Below are positions 1-11,531 of a stretch of 64,000 nt of DNA, piece after piece. A program made the position numbers and the translations under genes. How positions within the stretch are numbered: the first letter of the stretch is position 1; each line of letters begins with the position of its first letter. The stretch is from Megalonaias nervosa. Lineage: Eukaryota; Mollusca; Bivalvia; Unionida; Unionidae. The DNA lies in NCBI GenBank assembly GCA_016617855.1, contig JAECUM010001792.1, positions 1 to 64,000 of the forward strand, written 5' to 3'. The notes under the pieces were generated by a model. That model ran no database searches, was not told where the DNA came from, and saw only the letters and a list, made by a program, of their open reading frames with translations.

Positions 1-160
1 GATACTTATCTTGTTGGCCACTGCTTGACAAATGTAAATGGTATCAACCTTGTTGACCAGAGCTTGACAGATGAAAAGGGTATTTGCCTTGTTGGCAACA
101 TATAGACAGATGTAAACATTTACCTTGTTAGCTACAGCTTGACAGATGCGTATTGGTATC
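1..160. repeat. Tandem repeat, four units of 36-39 bp, overlapping exon 9
   Basis: CTTGTTGGCC-type units begin at 10, 49, 88 and 124, giving spacings of 39, 39 and 36 bp, all multiples of three. The rightmost unit is the end of coding exon 9. Read on the minus strand in the exon's frame the array has no stop and encodes variants of ICQAVANK. Only the unit at 124 carries a GTAAAT donor after AAG; the unit at 49 has AAG|GTTGAT. Confidence 0.8.
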
Positions 161-230
161 TTCACCAGACACTGCAGCACAAAATAAGAAGCATAATGGC
201 TGGTGGAACCAGCTGAGCTTGGTGGACATC
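124..230 (-). CDS. Coding exon 9 of the winged-helix gene (left end uncertain)
   Basis: The acceptor TTTTTTCCTTCAG|GATGTC at 230 is strong and its phase fits exon 8. The peptide starts GCPPSSAGSTSHYASYF and ends RICQAVANK before a donor-like AAG|GTAAAT at 123. The 107 nt end in phase 0. The stretch from 123 to the window edge repeats the last part of this exon in units of 36-39 bp and stays open in the same frame, so the exon may instead continue through the repeats and beyond the window. The gene is in any case incomplete here, because no stop codon is reached. Confidence 0.65.
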
Positions 231-1254
231 CTGAAGGAAAAAAGAGTGCACAATCATTTGCTGATACACAGAGAAAAATCCCTTGGGGTCTTCCTTGCTA
301 GTCACAGGGTCTGCACTAGCATGGAATCAACTGCCAGACAATTATTATTTCTTCTTGATTATTTGCAGTATTTTTGCTGAATGCAGAGACATACCAAAGA
401 CTAGATGTAATTGTACAGCATCATCTGCTTCTTTGTAATATTTTACTACCATCTATTTGTTTTGGAGCTGAAAAATATATATCAGGATACATCTAAACAA
501 AATGAGAAACAATGGATGCTGACCAATCATGTTTTAATTTCAATGCTAACTTCATACAATCCAGTGAAACTTTCAAAAGTCTGAGAAATTTTACAGCATT
601 AAAGTTCAGGAAAATATCGCAGTTTGTGCTTTACATGGGTGCAGATTTCCTTGAATAATGTTAGTCACTATTTATCCATGAATATATCCAACATAACATA
701 TGGATCAGAAATAATTTTATCTACTGTTAGACACTAATTTATGCTGAACATAGACTAACATGAAAGCAATTAACACATCTGATGTAAAGAGTAATCATGA
801 AATAAAACATGAGTATAATAAATGGTAACATTATTTGCCCACTTTGTGCTTAGGAGACCTAAATGTACATACTTGTTGGGTATGGTAAACTGTGTAGATT
901 ATTGATCAACAGGTATCAACAACCTCCATCACTGGTCAAGGTATCGGATCTTTAACTAAATGTACAGAAACCAATACTTTCTTGTTAGGCTTGCTACCAA
1001 AAATGTATTGAAACAAACATAAACAAGAGTATTCTTCTGTTCATGTAAGTGCTGACCTTAATTCTGTACACACTGTATCGAAAGATTTTATTTATTTAGT
1101 TCATTTGAAGTTTAAGGCATTTATTCATCACAAGCAGGTTTCAATGTACCCTTCACTGTAACAATGTGCAAACCTTTATGCTGCAGCCACTACCAGAAAA
1201 CTCATACCATAACCCAGTATTTGCAAATACAAGACAATAAAGGAACTAGTGTAC
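231..1254. other. Intron between exons 9 and 8
   Basis: AT-rich intronic sequence. No coding exon, RNA gene or recognisable transposon was seen. Confidence 0.7.
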
Positions 1255-1512
1255 CTCGAGTGGTGCACTGTGGGTCAGCTGCATGCAGTTTCATTAGTGT
1301 TGACTTTACATGGTTGGCCAATAAAGCTGTTGGCAGGTTGTCCATTCCTTTCTTGCTTGCCACTAGAGACACCAGCTGACCACAAGTCAATAAAACATTT
1401 TCCTGTTCAAGAGCCTGGGCAAACAACTCCTCTGATGCATGATTTGTCAGTTTGATCAGATGACCTGGGCAAGTTTCTAGGGCAAAAATGTCCATGGTTG
1501 CAATTCTTCCAC
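1255..1512 (-). CDS. Coding exon 8 of the winged-helix gene
   Basis: 258 nt, with acceptor TTTTTTAATAG|GTGGAA and donor CTCGAG|GTACAC. Two bases finish a Gly codon, 85 codons follow, and one base remains. The peptide includes MDIFALETCPGHLIKLT, a segment ending LLTCGQLVSLVASKKG, and HVKSTLMKLHAADPQ. It is rich in amphipathic helices and has the amino-acid composition of ordinary globular protein, quite unlike the repeat-derived open frames near it. The 5.3-kb intron to its right holds a DIRS-type relic and two tandem arrays. Confidence 0.87.
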
Positions 1513-2073
1513 CTATTAAAAAATATACCAATTTGAATAATGAACAGAAAAGTACAAACAGAATTAATTTATGTACATTTTTCAATGATGCAGATGGTGA
1601 GGTGAGCAAATAACACAATATTGTCATTACCAGTGTTCAGACAAGAATTAAACTTTTTAAAGTCTTAATGACATTGGGGGAGGGGGGTCATTTTCTCATC
1701 TAAGGATCTTTTTCTCAATGGAAAAATAGCAGTAAATATTTGCTGTAAATATATCAATGCACTGTATTTTATGTGGAGATATCAGGGATATCATCAAATT
1801 TAAACCTTCGAAGTAACAACTTTATTCATCTAAATTTTATAATAGTTCCAATGGTTCTTACCAACTGTAATCAGGTAAAAGAAAAATGAAAGAAAATTGT
1901 GAAATATAATCGTCAGACCTACTAGCAAAATATGCTGTCATAGACATACTATTTTCTTATATAGAAAAGTTTTTAATTTTGTCAGGTTTTCAGTTTTGTT
2001 CTAATAAGGTAGTCTGTGACTGGCAATAACAGTTCCTAGACTTGCAACTATTGTCATAGCTGTAAACATCAAA

Positions 2074-2760
2074 TACAGTATGCATAAAGCATACATGCAA
2101 TATACCCAAAACATCATACACAGTATGCATAAAGCATATATGCAATATATCCAAAACATCATATACAGTATGCATAAAGCATATATGCAATATACCCAAA
2201 ACATCATACACAGTATGCATAAAGCATACATGCAATATACCCAAAACATCATACACAGTATGCATGAAGTATACATGCAATATATCCAAAACATCATACA
2301 CATTATGCATACAGCATCCATGTAATAAATCCAAAACATATACAGTATGCATAAAGCATACATGCAATATATTCAAAAAACTCAATACAGTATGAATAAA
2401 GCATCCATATAATATATCCAATACATCATACACAGTATGCATAAAGCATCCATGTAATATATTCAAAACATCATACACAGTATGCATAAAGCATCCATGT
2501 AATATATCCAAAACATATAAAGTATGCATCAAACATACATGCAATATACCCAAAACATCATACAGTATGTATAAAGGATCCATGTAATATATCCAAAACA
2601 TATGCAGAATGCATAAAGCATACATGTAATATATCCAAAACATCATACAGAGTATGCATAAAGCATACATGCGACATATCCAAAACACCATACACAGAAT
2701 GCATAAAGCATAGATGCAATATATCCAAAACATCATACACAGTATGCATAAACCATACAC
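2074..2760. repeat. Minisatellite, about 16 units of 41-48 bp (mostly 45 bp)
   Basis: Units contain TATGCATAAAGCATACATG, then CAATATACCCAAAACATCATA. The first five are spaced exactly 45 bp apart (2081, 2126, 2171, 2216, 2261) and later ones vary by a few bases. The 45-bp period is a multiple of three, so long spurious frames exist on both strands. Each unit holds the self-complementary TGCATAAAGCATACATGCA, so a single strand could fold into many hairpins. Lies in the intron between exons 8 and 7. Confidence 0.9.
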
Positions 2761-2835
2761 ATGCATCTAAAGTTCAAATACAGCAGATCTGCGCTTGAAT
2801 GCACAATTTTCATCCTCTTATTTATCAACTTTGAT

Positions 2836-2836
2836 T

Positions 2837-2900
<64 letters not shown>
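2836..2900. repeat. (CA)n(TA)n microsatellite
   Basis: About nine CA units are followed by about 23 AT units. Low-complexity intronic sequence. Confidence 0.95.
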
Positions 2901-2902
<2 letters not shown>

Positions 2903-3725
2903 AGTATACCATATTGCATCTCTTAATCTCAAATGGCTCTAAAGTTACTAAATAGAAAGAAAAGCATGGTACAATTCTAACATGACTCTGACCTTGAAGA
3001 CAGGTCCCCAGTGTGGTACATGGCACACCTGCAAATGATGATATGCTTAGGCATTTTGCCCAAGTTCACCAACATTAATGATAACCAACAAAAACACTCT
3101 CATGATTTGCACAGGTTCTTGAAATAACAATAATTTTTCTCATCTTTCTATTTTTTTTTACTGAATCTGTACAAGAAATGGACATTTTCACCCCTAATGT
3201 TACCCAACAAAGAACTTAACTCCTCAACCATTCAAAATGCCTATAGTCTGTTCAACAAAAGATGGATAATATTTCTCACATTTTGACATACTACTAATTA
3301 ACATTTGAGAAGCAACACATACTTATTCTGGGTGTGGTATGTGGCAATAAATACTTAGTCAAGTAAAATAAAATGTAAAGAAAATACTTGTTCACTAATA
3401 CTGGCAAGTTATACTAAAGAAAATCATGATCACTACACGGAATGAGATGGGCATAAAAATTATAAACTGCTTTATCTCTCAAATTTAAAATTGTAATGGT
3501 TATAAAATAGTAACATATTTTTCCAACATTCTTCAAACAATTACTAGCACACAATGCTTCAGAATCTATGTTCATGTTCCATTCTTATAAAGCAGATTTA
3601 CTTGGTGGGAGTAACATTTTCTGAGTAATTTTTGAAGTAATAGCCACTATATGGCTACCATTACAAACACTATGCATGGAAATCACCTCAATCTGACACT
3701 ACAACTGGGGCATAACTGAAAATTT
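2901..3725. other. Intronic sequence without visible features
   Basis: AT-rich sequence between the microsatellite and the DIRS-type relic. I see no gene or repeat here. Confidence 0.6.
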
Positions 3726-3730
3726 AATGC

Positions 3731-4055
3731 GAATTTTTAAGTAATTATGTTCTCCAAGAATACTTACCCAATCACATTACGTTAGGAATATTAGCCTGCT
3801 ACCTTGTGAATCCAGCCTTTTCTCTGTCTATTTCAACAGACAAAGACAATACCTCTTGCCCATTACCTCCCCTTGGCACTGCCAGGTGTCGCTAGATTTT
3901 AGTTGAGCGAGATAGTAACGAGGATGCTTGCATGGCGGAGTGGTTGGGAGGGCTCTGAAGTAATGTGATTGAGCAAGTATTCTCAGAGAACATAATTTAC
4001 TTAAAAATTTGCTTTCTCCTTTGAAAAGGTTACCCAATCACATTACGTTAGAATA
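3731..4055. repeat. Inverted and direct repeats at the end of the DIRS-type relic
   Basis: The arm at 3731-3780 (AATTTTTAAGTAATTATG through CCAATCACATTAC) is matched as a reverse complement by 3959-4009, with only a handful of differences over about 50 nt. The spacer between them is about 180 nt. A third copy of the inner part, TACCCAATCACATTACGTTAG, stands in direct orientation at about 4029-4050, matching about 3767-3788. Unusual inverted or split repeats at the ends are characteristic of DIRS-like elements, which also have the recombinase seen next door. Confidence 0.7.
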
Positions 4056-4287
4056 GGAGGAGGGGATGCTGAGCATCTGACCTTTACCTCGGGTATCCTT
4101 CTAGGGAAGAATAGCTGAATTCCCCTATGTAAATGATAACCTGTTTGCCCAACTACATAAGCAACACAGTCTGGGGTCACTTGACTTGTAACCCTAACAG
4201 AAAGTAAAGAAGATGGATACTGAAATATTCTTACCTATAAAAATTCACCAACGAATTCAGTGAAGCTAACAGGCTGTGTTGATTGAT

Positions 4288-4680
4288 TTAGTTGGGTCTG
4301 GTGGCTGTATGTGCTGCCACCACCGGACCAACAAGATATAAGGTCTGCCTCTGAGATGCTAAATCTTTGAGATAAAAACTCAATAAGGTAGACTCTGCAT
4401 GCATATCACAGTTCAAAATGTTATGTTTGAATGTGGGGCTCGCAGAGATGGCTTGAAGCTTCTGAACTATAATCTTTGTGAGGCAACTATGATCTGGTGA
4501 GATATCCGAGTACACCGAGCGTACAACCCACTTCAGCCATGAAGCAAAGGCTTGAGGGGTGATATCCTGCACCTCGACTCTCACCAGAAGGAACAGGCAT
4601 TTACTTGTGGCACAACTTGTCTCTGTGTGTTTCAAGTAGTGCTTGAGTGTGCAAACAGGATCTTGCGCTGCTGTTCTTGA
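4288..4680 (-). pseudogene. DIRS-type tyrosine recombinase fragment
   Basis: Read on the minus strand, the frame contains DPVCTLKHYLKHTE, DITPQAFASWLKWVV and, near the end, LLSFYLKDLASQRQTLYLVGP followed by VVAAH. In DIRS-like tyrosine recombinases the C-terminal block has the pattern T-F-x-x-FYLKD and then LGPVVAAQ, with the Tyr as the nucleophile, so the assignment is fairly specific. The usual HxxR box is degenerate here (around SPDHSCL), and the fragment has no intact N-terminal half. It is a broken relic inside the host intron, not expected to be active. Such recombinases insert circular DNA copies without target duplication. Confidence 0.72.
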
Positions 4681-6560
4681 CCTGACTATGGAAGAGAATG
4701 AGTGATCGATAACTCTTTGTGACCAATGGATATTACCCGATTTTTGGCTACAAAGCCTGGTCGAGTCCAGAGAACCACTGAACTCTCCTATGGGAACTGA
4801 AGAGAGTTTGGGTCGACAGAAAGGGCATGCAATTCACTTACCCTGCATGCAGAAGATAAAGCTATCGGGAAACATGTCTTCTATGATAGGAACTTCAGCA
4901 AAGTGTGAGTTAGAAGCTCGAATTGAAACAAATCAAGCCATGTTAAAACCCAGGACTGGTTCCATTGGGAAACGGGGTGGGATTTTGGTAGACTGAGACC
5001 AAACAATGGGCTAAAAGATCTGACAGGTCTTTATATGCCCCAAAACATGTCTGCCATGATGCCAGAATGTGTCCAATATCATGGCAACATCAGCAGCCTT
5101 TGATAGAGATAGGGCTAACTGTTTCTCCTCAAAGAGCCAGAGAAACAAAAGTTCACCAGTTGAGGGATAGAGACACTCAGTGGGATGATGTTATTGGTAT
5201 GACACCAGTCCCTGAAAACATGCCACTTTCCCTCATAAGCTTTTGGAGTGGAGGGCCTTCTTGTTCTCGCGATTCTCTCCACAACTTAAGGTTTAAATTG
5301 TGTATCTCACAAGGCTGTCCTGATAAAAGCCATGCATGGAGAACAGGATGGTCTGGGCAGAAGTAGAACACCCTTGGCCATGGTTACTTGAGAATATATG
5401 GGTTGGCTGGAATCTTCCAGGGCAGATCTATCACTAGATTGAGTGGATCGATGGCTGAGGACTTGCCTCATCAGAGGGGCTATAAGAATCATCTTGCAAT
5501 TCTGACCCCAAAAAGTATGTATTATTTTATGTATCAGGACCAAGTGTGGGTAGACAAAGGCACACAACCCTCCAAACTAATTTGCAGTGCATCCACAGCC
5601 AAAGCTTCTGGGTCTGGGACTGGAAGGTGGGTAACTTGTGAAGCAACCTTGTAGCAAAAGATCAATCATTGGATGCCCCAAAATACACAAATCTGAGTGA
5701 AGACCGACTGATAGAGAGACCATCCGGTATGACTGACATGACCTTTCCTGGATAGAGTGTAGGCCAAGACAATGAGTCTGCTGGGAATGTATCTGATTCA
5801 TATGCTGAAAAGGAGATTGTCACACCAACGTAGAAACTGCCAAACCCGAACACATAGGTTGGGTGATTTTGTGCCCCCTTGTTTGAGGAGATAGGTCACC
5901 ACCATAGAGCTGTCAGACCTAATGAGGACCATTTCTGCATGAAAGTCGATCTGTTCAGAAGTGAAAGGCATTGATTTCTAGGATGCCGATGTGCTGAGGC
6001 TGTTCCCCTGGCTCCCATATGGTGCTTACAGTAGTGAATTATGGCTACAGGTGGGCACCTCAACTGTGCACAATGGCATCAGTATATACCATTATTTCCA
6101 CTTGGGGCTTCTCCAGCAGGATTCCCACAGTCAGCCAACCTGGGATGTGCCACTGATGCAAGTATGATCAAATCTTGTGTGTGATCATGACTGTTGATGG
6201 AGGGGACTTGAAAAAAGACACCATTGTGCTGACATTGTTATTTCTAAGGGGCGCATAAAAGGATGGCCAAGTGGGATCAAGTCTGCCACCACAATGAATG
6301 AACCAAAGAGTTACAAAAATTCTCTCGCTGAAATCCAAGTCCTGCTGGAAATGGACTTACTGAGTTCAACATTTCTGATTATGCAAACACGAGAAAGTCG
6401 CACCAGATTTTGGTTGATTAAATATTCCATGCCCAGATGGAAAAAACTCTGGGATGATGGAGGTCTGACTTTTCCCAGTTCACTAGAAAGCCCAGATGAG
6501 CTAAAAGAATAACAATAAAGAAAATTATATTGTAGCAAAAAAGCAAACTCATATGAGGTG
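4681..6560 (-). pseudogene. DIRS-type reverse transcriptase end and RNase H, degenerate
   Basis: On the minus strand, upstream of the recombinase, fragments in several frames read as the end of a DIRS reverse transcriptase (LGFLVNWEKSDL, then LGMEYLINQNLVRLS and WISAREFL, 6610-6311), then an RNase H-like block near 5860-5970 (MVLIRSDSSMVVTYL with KQGGTKSP), then VLHAWLLSGQP near 5330. Multiple stops and frameshifts separate these pieces. The catalytic part of the reverse transcriptase would lie further right and is missing, so the copy is truncated on its 5' side near 6.6 kb, shortly before host exon 7. The family call rests on the combination of this RT/RNase H style with the FYLKD recombinase. 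Confidence 0.65.
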
Positions 6561-6780
6561 TCAAATTACAGACTTTATGGGCAAGTTCTATGTAAATTAG
6601 GCCTTTCAAACGTCAAATTGATGCACAGTCAAGAAATAAGTAGATCTAAAACAGTCAATAGCTGGGTCAATGTAAAATTGTCAATGAAACTGTTACAATC
6701 CTACAAAATTACACTTCACCTTAAAAGTAAAGGCACTCTGGCTGATGAGAAAACCAGATTTACAGGTTGCTAACTGTTAC

Positions 6781-6980
6781 CTTCCAAATTTAATGTTTTT
6801 GTGCCTCCATGTTTCTGTATGAAGTCCTTCAATCTGCCATACTGTGGTTCAAAAACAAGCTTCCACTGACTCCATTCTGCTAGGTCCTCCAGTAGAGGGC
6901 AGTTATGTAGGCAGTTGAGGGCTGCCTCACGTGACTGGTGTCCCAAAATTCCAACCTGGGACTTGGATTGGGACACTGAT
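6781..6980 (-). CDS. Coding exon 7 of the winged-helix gene
   Basis: 200 nt, consisting of one base finishing the previous codon, 66 full codons and one base of the next. The acceptor is CTATTTTCAG|ATCAGT and the donor GGAAG|GTAACA. The peptide contains the segments CPLLEDLAEWSQWKLVFEP and GRLKDFIQKHGG, which read like a conserved motif of a large cytosolic protein. My impression is that comparable segments occur in animal NO VEIN-like proteins ahead of the ATPase domain, but I cannot verify it. The exon sits just right of the DIRS-type relic in the next intron. Confidence 0.85.
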
Positions 6981-7163
6981 CTGAAAATAGTTAAAAATGG
7001 ATTTATTGGTCTCTTGTTTAACAAATTTCATCTTCATAATGTGATCCTGACCTTTGACCTTTTGGACCATGTATCCGCTGAGATCATCACTACTCCCAGA
7101 CAAAAACAGATTTACCACAAAGACAAAGATTCTGAAAATGTGTCAGTGTGATCTGAAAATGTG

Positions 7164-7495
7164 TGTGTGTGATTTAGACTTTTTTATGTAGCTTTAACAA
7201 TTTTTCAGTCATATTGCTATGATGTCTGCAGTGTTGCAGTTTAAAGCGATGTCTATCATTGGGGCATTATAGAGCAGACATGTAGCATCATGTCCCACCA
7301 GTCACATTATACTAACACCAGGCCAACCAGTCCTAGCACTAACCTCTTAATGCTGAGCACCAAGCAAGGCAGCTGCTAGTACCATTTTTTTTATAAGTCT
7401 TTGGTATGTCTTGGCCAGGGTTTGAACCCATGACCTCCTGCTTCTGAGGCAGATGCTCTAACAACTTTGGCCACTGGAGCCGTTTTCTGAAAATG
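7164..7495 (-). mobile_element. tRNA-derived SINE, family B, copy 1
   Basis: On the minus strand the head (7495 downward) has a tRNA-like box A region (AAGTTGTTAGAGCATCTG) and box B GGGTTCAAACCC. The body ends in ATGACTGAAAAATTGTTAAAG, a central-domain motif of the type widespread in molluscan SINEs. The direct repeat TCTGAAAATGTG flanks it at 7152-7163 and 7496-7507 and looks like a target-site duplication. A second copy with the same layout lies at 24.4 kb. Confidence 0.82.
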
Positions 7496-7509
7496 TGCAC
7501 AGTGTAAAA

Positions 7510-9180
7510 TATAGTATTCTTACATGAGTTTCAGACCTAGTTGCCCACTAACTCCTAATGTTTCTTTTCTATCTGTAATTTTAAAATGTGTTCAACATAT
7601 CCTGGAGTATCACCAGTGATTTCTACCCCCCCATCCGCCCTACTCTTGGGTCTAACTTGTAATGATTCTGACACAAAACTGATGCTGTGCCTCAAGACAA
7701 CCAAAACTGCAAATATTTTATTTCATATCATTAAACATTACTGAAAATAGTCAATTCAGTGTGTTAAGAACATAAAAACTATTCGAAAGTAACTGATGCA
7801 TGTTATTTTATCATATTATTTTTGTGGGAAAATATTTTCACAAATAATGTCTCCTTGTGAAATTAAAAATTTTGTTCTTGGGGCTGTTCCATTAAAATGT
7901 ATGGGATCCAGAGATGCACCTTAAAATAAGTATATGCCAAGGTAGTTGGGTCTAAATTTACTTCCGTCCCTGTTTATTCAGTAAAATCACTTCACTGGAT
8001 GGCTGAAATAATAGGCTGGGGAGGTTTGCCTAAATGTACAACCAATTTCAACTTCAGAAATCCAGTCATCACATACAAATTTACTATATCACATTCTAGT
8101 GGAGTGAAAATGGTAATGGAAATGGGTATCTCCAGGTCTATTGCTTTGAATGGATGTATGCCAAATCAAAAAATGTTCTGCTCAGTAAGCTATATACTAG
8201 TTGTTGCAAATACAAGAACATGATCTCACAACAGCATCCTGGTCAGCCCATATGTAGCTACTGTATTCCTTTAACTACAGTAACCAAACAATGACAGGTG
8301 ACCAGTCTATATTGCAATGGATGCTAATGAAAGATAAAAATTAAATTCAATATCAAGAAGGTCTTCACAAATAAAAGTGGGAATTTCTATTAGATTTGGT
8401 AAAAAATATATTTACAACAAGTAAATGATGTCTACAATGATTTAAGTCTCATGAGAGTTGAGCTTACCTCATTCACATGCTCTTGTATAAAATAAGTGTT
8501 GCAAAAATGGCTTCTTTAGCCAGGTAGTGACTGCAATGGTGGAGCCCATGCTCCTTACAGTTCACACTCTTTCTGGCAAAACATAAAAAATATAAACTGT
8601 ACTGTAGATATAATATTATTTTGGTACCTACTTAGAGATTAACCATTTAATTTTTGAAAAATAAAAAGTGTGGTTGTGGCTAGGACCTGAGACATTATTT
8701 TAACCGGGATATTTCTTTCCTTTTACTTAAAGATAATTTATTCTTTTTTAACTAATATAATGGATATAAAGTTCTTTTGGAGGATTATATCCTATAAATC
8801 AGAGCATAATTTTTTAAAGTTATTTGAACTGTAAATCTTTGCTAAAAATCCCAGTTCCACTTCACTCATAGAAGTTGTTTCTTGTAGATCTTACTGATGC
8901 TGGGGTTGCGAGATGCACAGTACAGCTACTAAGATATTGATAAATATATACAAAAGGGTCACATCTGCAAAGATGCACCCTTGCTGTAATAACTGACATT
9001 AAAATGTGTTAATCATTTAATCATTGCAGAAGCTCTTTTAGTGTGGTACATGTATGGTTTATATAGTATAAATGGGCTGTATTCCTCTGGATCTGTTCCA
9101 TCTACTTGTTCTGGCTCTTAAAAGCTTTGGTCGTGGAAAATGGGGGGCGGGGTAAAAACATTATTTCTATAAAATTTTCA
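7510..9180. other. Intronic sequence without visible features
   Basis: Part of the intron between exons 7 and 6. AT-rich; no gene, RNA or recognisable element seen. Confidence 0.6.
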
Positions 9181-9184
9181 CATG

Positions 9185-9785
9185 AATTTGGCTGAATGAA
9201 AGTGTTATTTGGAATGGTGAATGAAAGTGGTTATTCTGCATGTTGAATGAAAGTTATTTTGAATGCTGAATGAAAGTGGTTTTTTTGAATGCTGAATAAA
9301 AGTGGTTATTTTGAATGCTGATAGTTATTTTGAATGCTGAATGAGTTATTTTGAATGCTGAATAAAAGTGGTTATGTTGAATGCTGAAAATTTTTATTTT
9401 GAATACTGAATGAGAGTTATTTTGAATGCTGAATGAATGTCATTTTGAATGCTGAATAAAAGTGGTTATTTTGAATGCTGAATAAAAGTGGTTATTTTGA
9501 ATGCGGAAAGTTGTTATTTTGAATACTGAATGAGAGTTATTTTGAATGCTGAATGAGAGTCATTTTGAATGCTGAATAAAAGTGGCTATTTTGAATGCTG
9601 AATGAAAATTATTAGTTTGAATTCTGAATGAAAGTTTTTATTCTGAATACTGAATGAAAATGTTATTCTGAATACTGAATGAGAGTTATTTTGAATACTG
9701 AATGAGAGTCATTTTGAATGCTGAATGAAAGTGGCTATTTTGAATGCTGAATGAAAGTGATTATTTTGAATGGTGAAAGTCATTT
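9185..9785. repeat. Minisatellite of GAATGCTGAATGAAAGT-type units
   Basis: More than 20 imperfect units of about 26-37 bp, each with TTTTGAATGCTGAATGAAAGT or close variants (AATACTGAATGAGAGT, GCTGAATAAAAGTGG). Some composite units recur in order, suggesting higher-order duplication. No coding meaning is apparent. Confidence 0.88.
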
Positions 9786-10311
9786 GCTTGTTTCATCCAA
9801 ACTCATCGTTCTTACTCTGTCTCAGAATTATTTTTCTGATCATCACTATTTTACAATTTTTAAACCTGAATTCATCAGTAAAGATTAGCAATCGATTGAT
9901 ATTACTTAACAATTTTAGGGAGTACACATGCACTATGTGTAAAAGAACTCAATAATAGGATATTCCAGTCTTGGTCACAAAGACATTTGTTGCAATAATT
10001 TTCTCCAATGTCAAACAAAAATAACCCATGATGACCAAAAGCAGGGACTCTGTTGTTTCATTAGTACACAATTTAATACTCTTTTGGCCAAACCAATAAA
10101 TTAATAAAAAAGGCTGCAATTATTACAAGTACTAGGTTATTATATTAATATAGCAACTGACTCTGAAAGTTATGGGTGGAATAGATTTCATGCTGTCCTA
10201 GGATGGCCCTGCGCCATAAAAACAGGTGCACCAAGTGATAAAATAATGAGAGAATAGGACAGGCCTGACACTCTAAACATTGTTTATTTTAGACACTGTT
10301 CAACTACTAAC

Positions 10312-10478
10312 CCTGAATTAGTAACTAGTGCTGCCTCGTAAAAGACAGTGAAGTCTCTAGACAGGTGTTTGCCAGGCTTGTCTGCAGCTGCTTGCAGTCT
10401 GGAGATGTTCCCATGCCCAAGCTGCTGGACCTCTTTCACATGAAACTGGTTGCACAGGGCAACTCCTAACAGGTCCAA
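10312..10478 (-). CDS. Coding exon 6 of the winged-helix gene
   Basis: 167 nt, entered in phase 0 after TTTTTTCCAAG|TTGGAC and leaving two bases (GG) before the donor GTTAGT. Its peptide begins LDLLGVALCNQFHVKEVQQL and includes a helical segment ending FYEAALVTNS. The donor GG|GTTAGT is weaker than the others in this gene, but the two-base remainder is completed correctly by the first base of exon 7. Confidence 0.8.
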
Positions 10479-10718
10479 CTTGGAAAAAAAAGAATATCCA
10501 TTAAAATATACAGTAAAGCTTCCCTATACTGTTTCAGCTTGTAATGTTTTCTTGATGTTAGAATGTTGCTTACAAATAAAGAGGAACATGTGGGCCTGAT
10601 ATTGTTCACCTGAGTAGTTGACATCTGTCAGCTTATGAATGCAAATTCACATATATATTGAAACTAGAGGGGAAAAGAAAAGCTACAATTCTAATTAATG
10701 ATGGTATCATTAATCGCC

Positions 10719-10835
<117 letters not shown>

Positions 10836-11531
10836 CACAAACAAAATGACAAACAACAGTGTCAAACTTATGAAATCAGCTCAAGAACTTCTGGAATCAT
10901 TTGATTCTTTTTTCAGAGCACAAAGCACCAAAATCAATGTCCTTACTGTAATTTGGTAATTAAATATTAGCTTTAACATGTGTTTGTTTATTTTAACCCT
11001 TTAAAAATAGAATTATAAAGCATTTAATATTGTTTCTATAAACATGAATGTATATTGTATCTGATAGCTGTAATTTCTGCTCAGTGCCTTAAATTTTTAT
11101 ATTATGAGATAAGTAAAGATAGAAAGAAAACAAAAAAATCATCAGGTATTCAAAACACTAACATAACTGAAACTGAAAGAAACAATTATAAGTGATATTG
11201 ATATATAAAAATTATATTCAACATTTATTCAAATTATTTATTCAATCAAAACCATTGTCAAAAATTTTTTTAATCCTCCTGGAAACATGTCTCATTTTAT
11301 CCATGCAAGTTAAACCCAAATTAACACGAAAACTGTAAAATACCAGAACTACTGCTTGAAGCTCAGTTACTAATAAAACACCTTTTATATACAATAATTA
11401 CTCTAGAGTACTGAAGCTCAAACTTCACTGAATACTGGAGAAAAAAAAATCACTGAATCAACATCTTGTTAACCAAGTCTGCTGGTACACACAAATGTTT
11501 AGCAGGTAAAAAAAATCCTAAAATTGCTGAA

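Noticed and set aside
153..380. 75-codon plus-strand frame
   Set aside because: It overlaps exon 9 on the opposite strand and appears to be its shadow.
1990..2766. 258-codon frame rich in Cys, Met, Ile and Tyr
   Set aside because: Explained by the 45-bp tandem repeat; equivalent frames exist on both strands.
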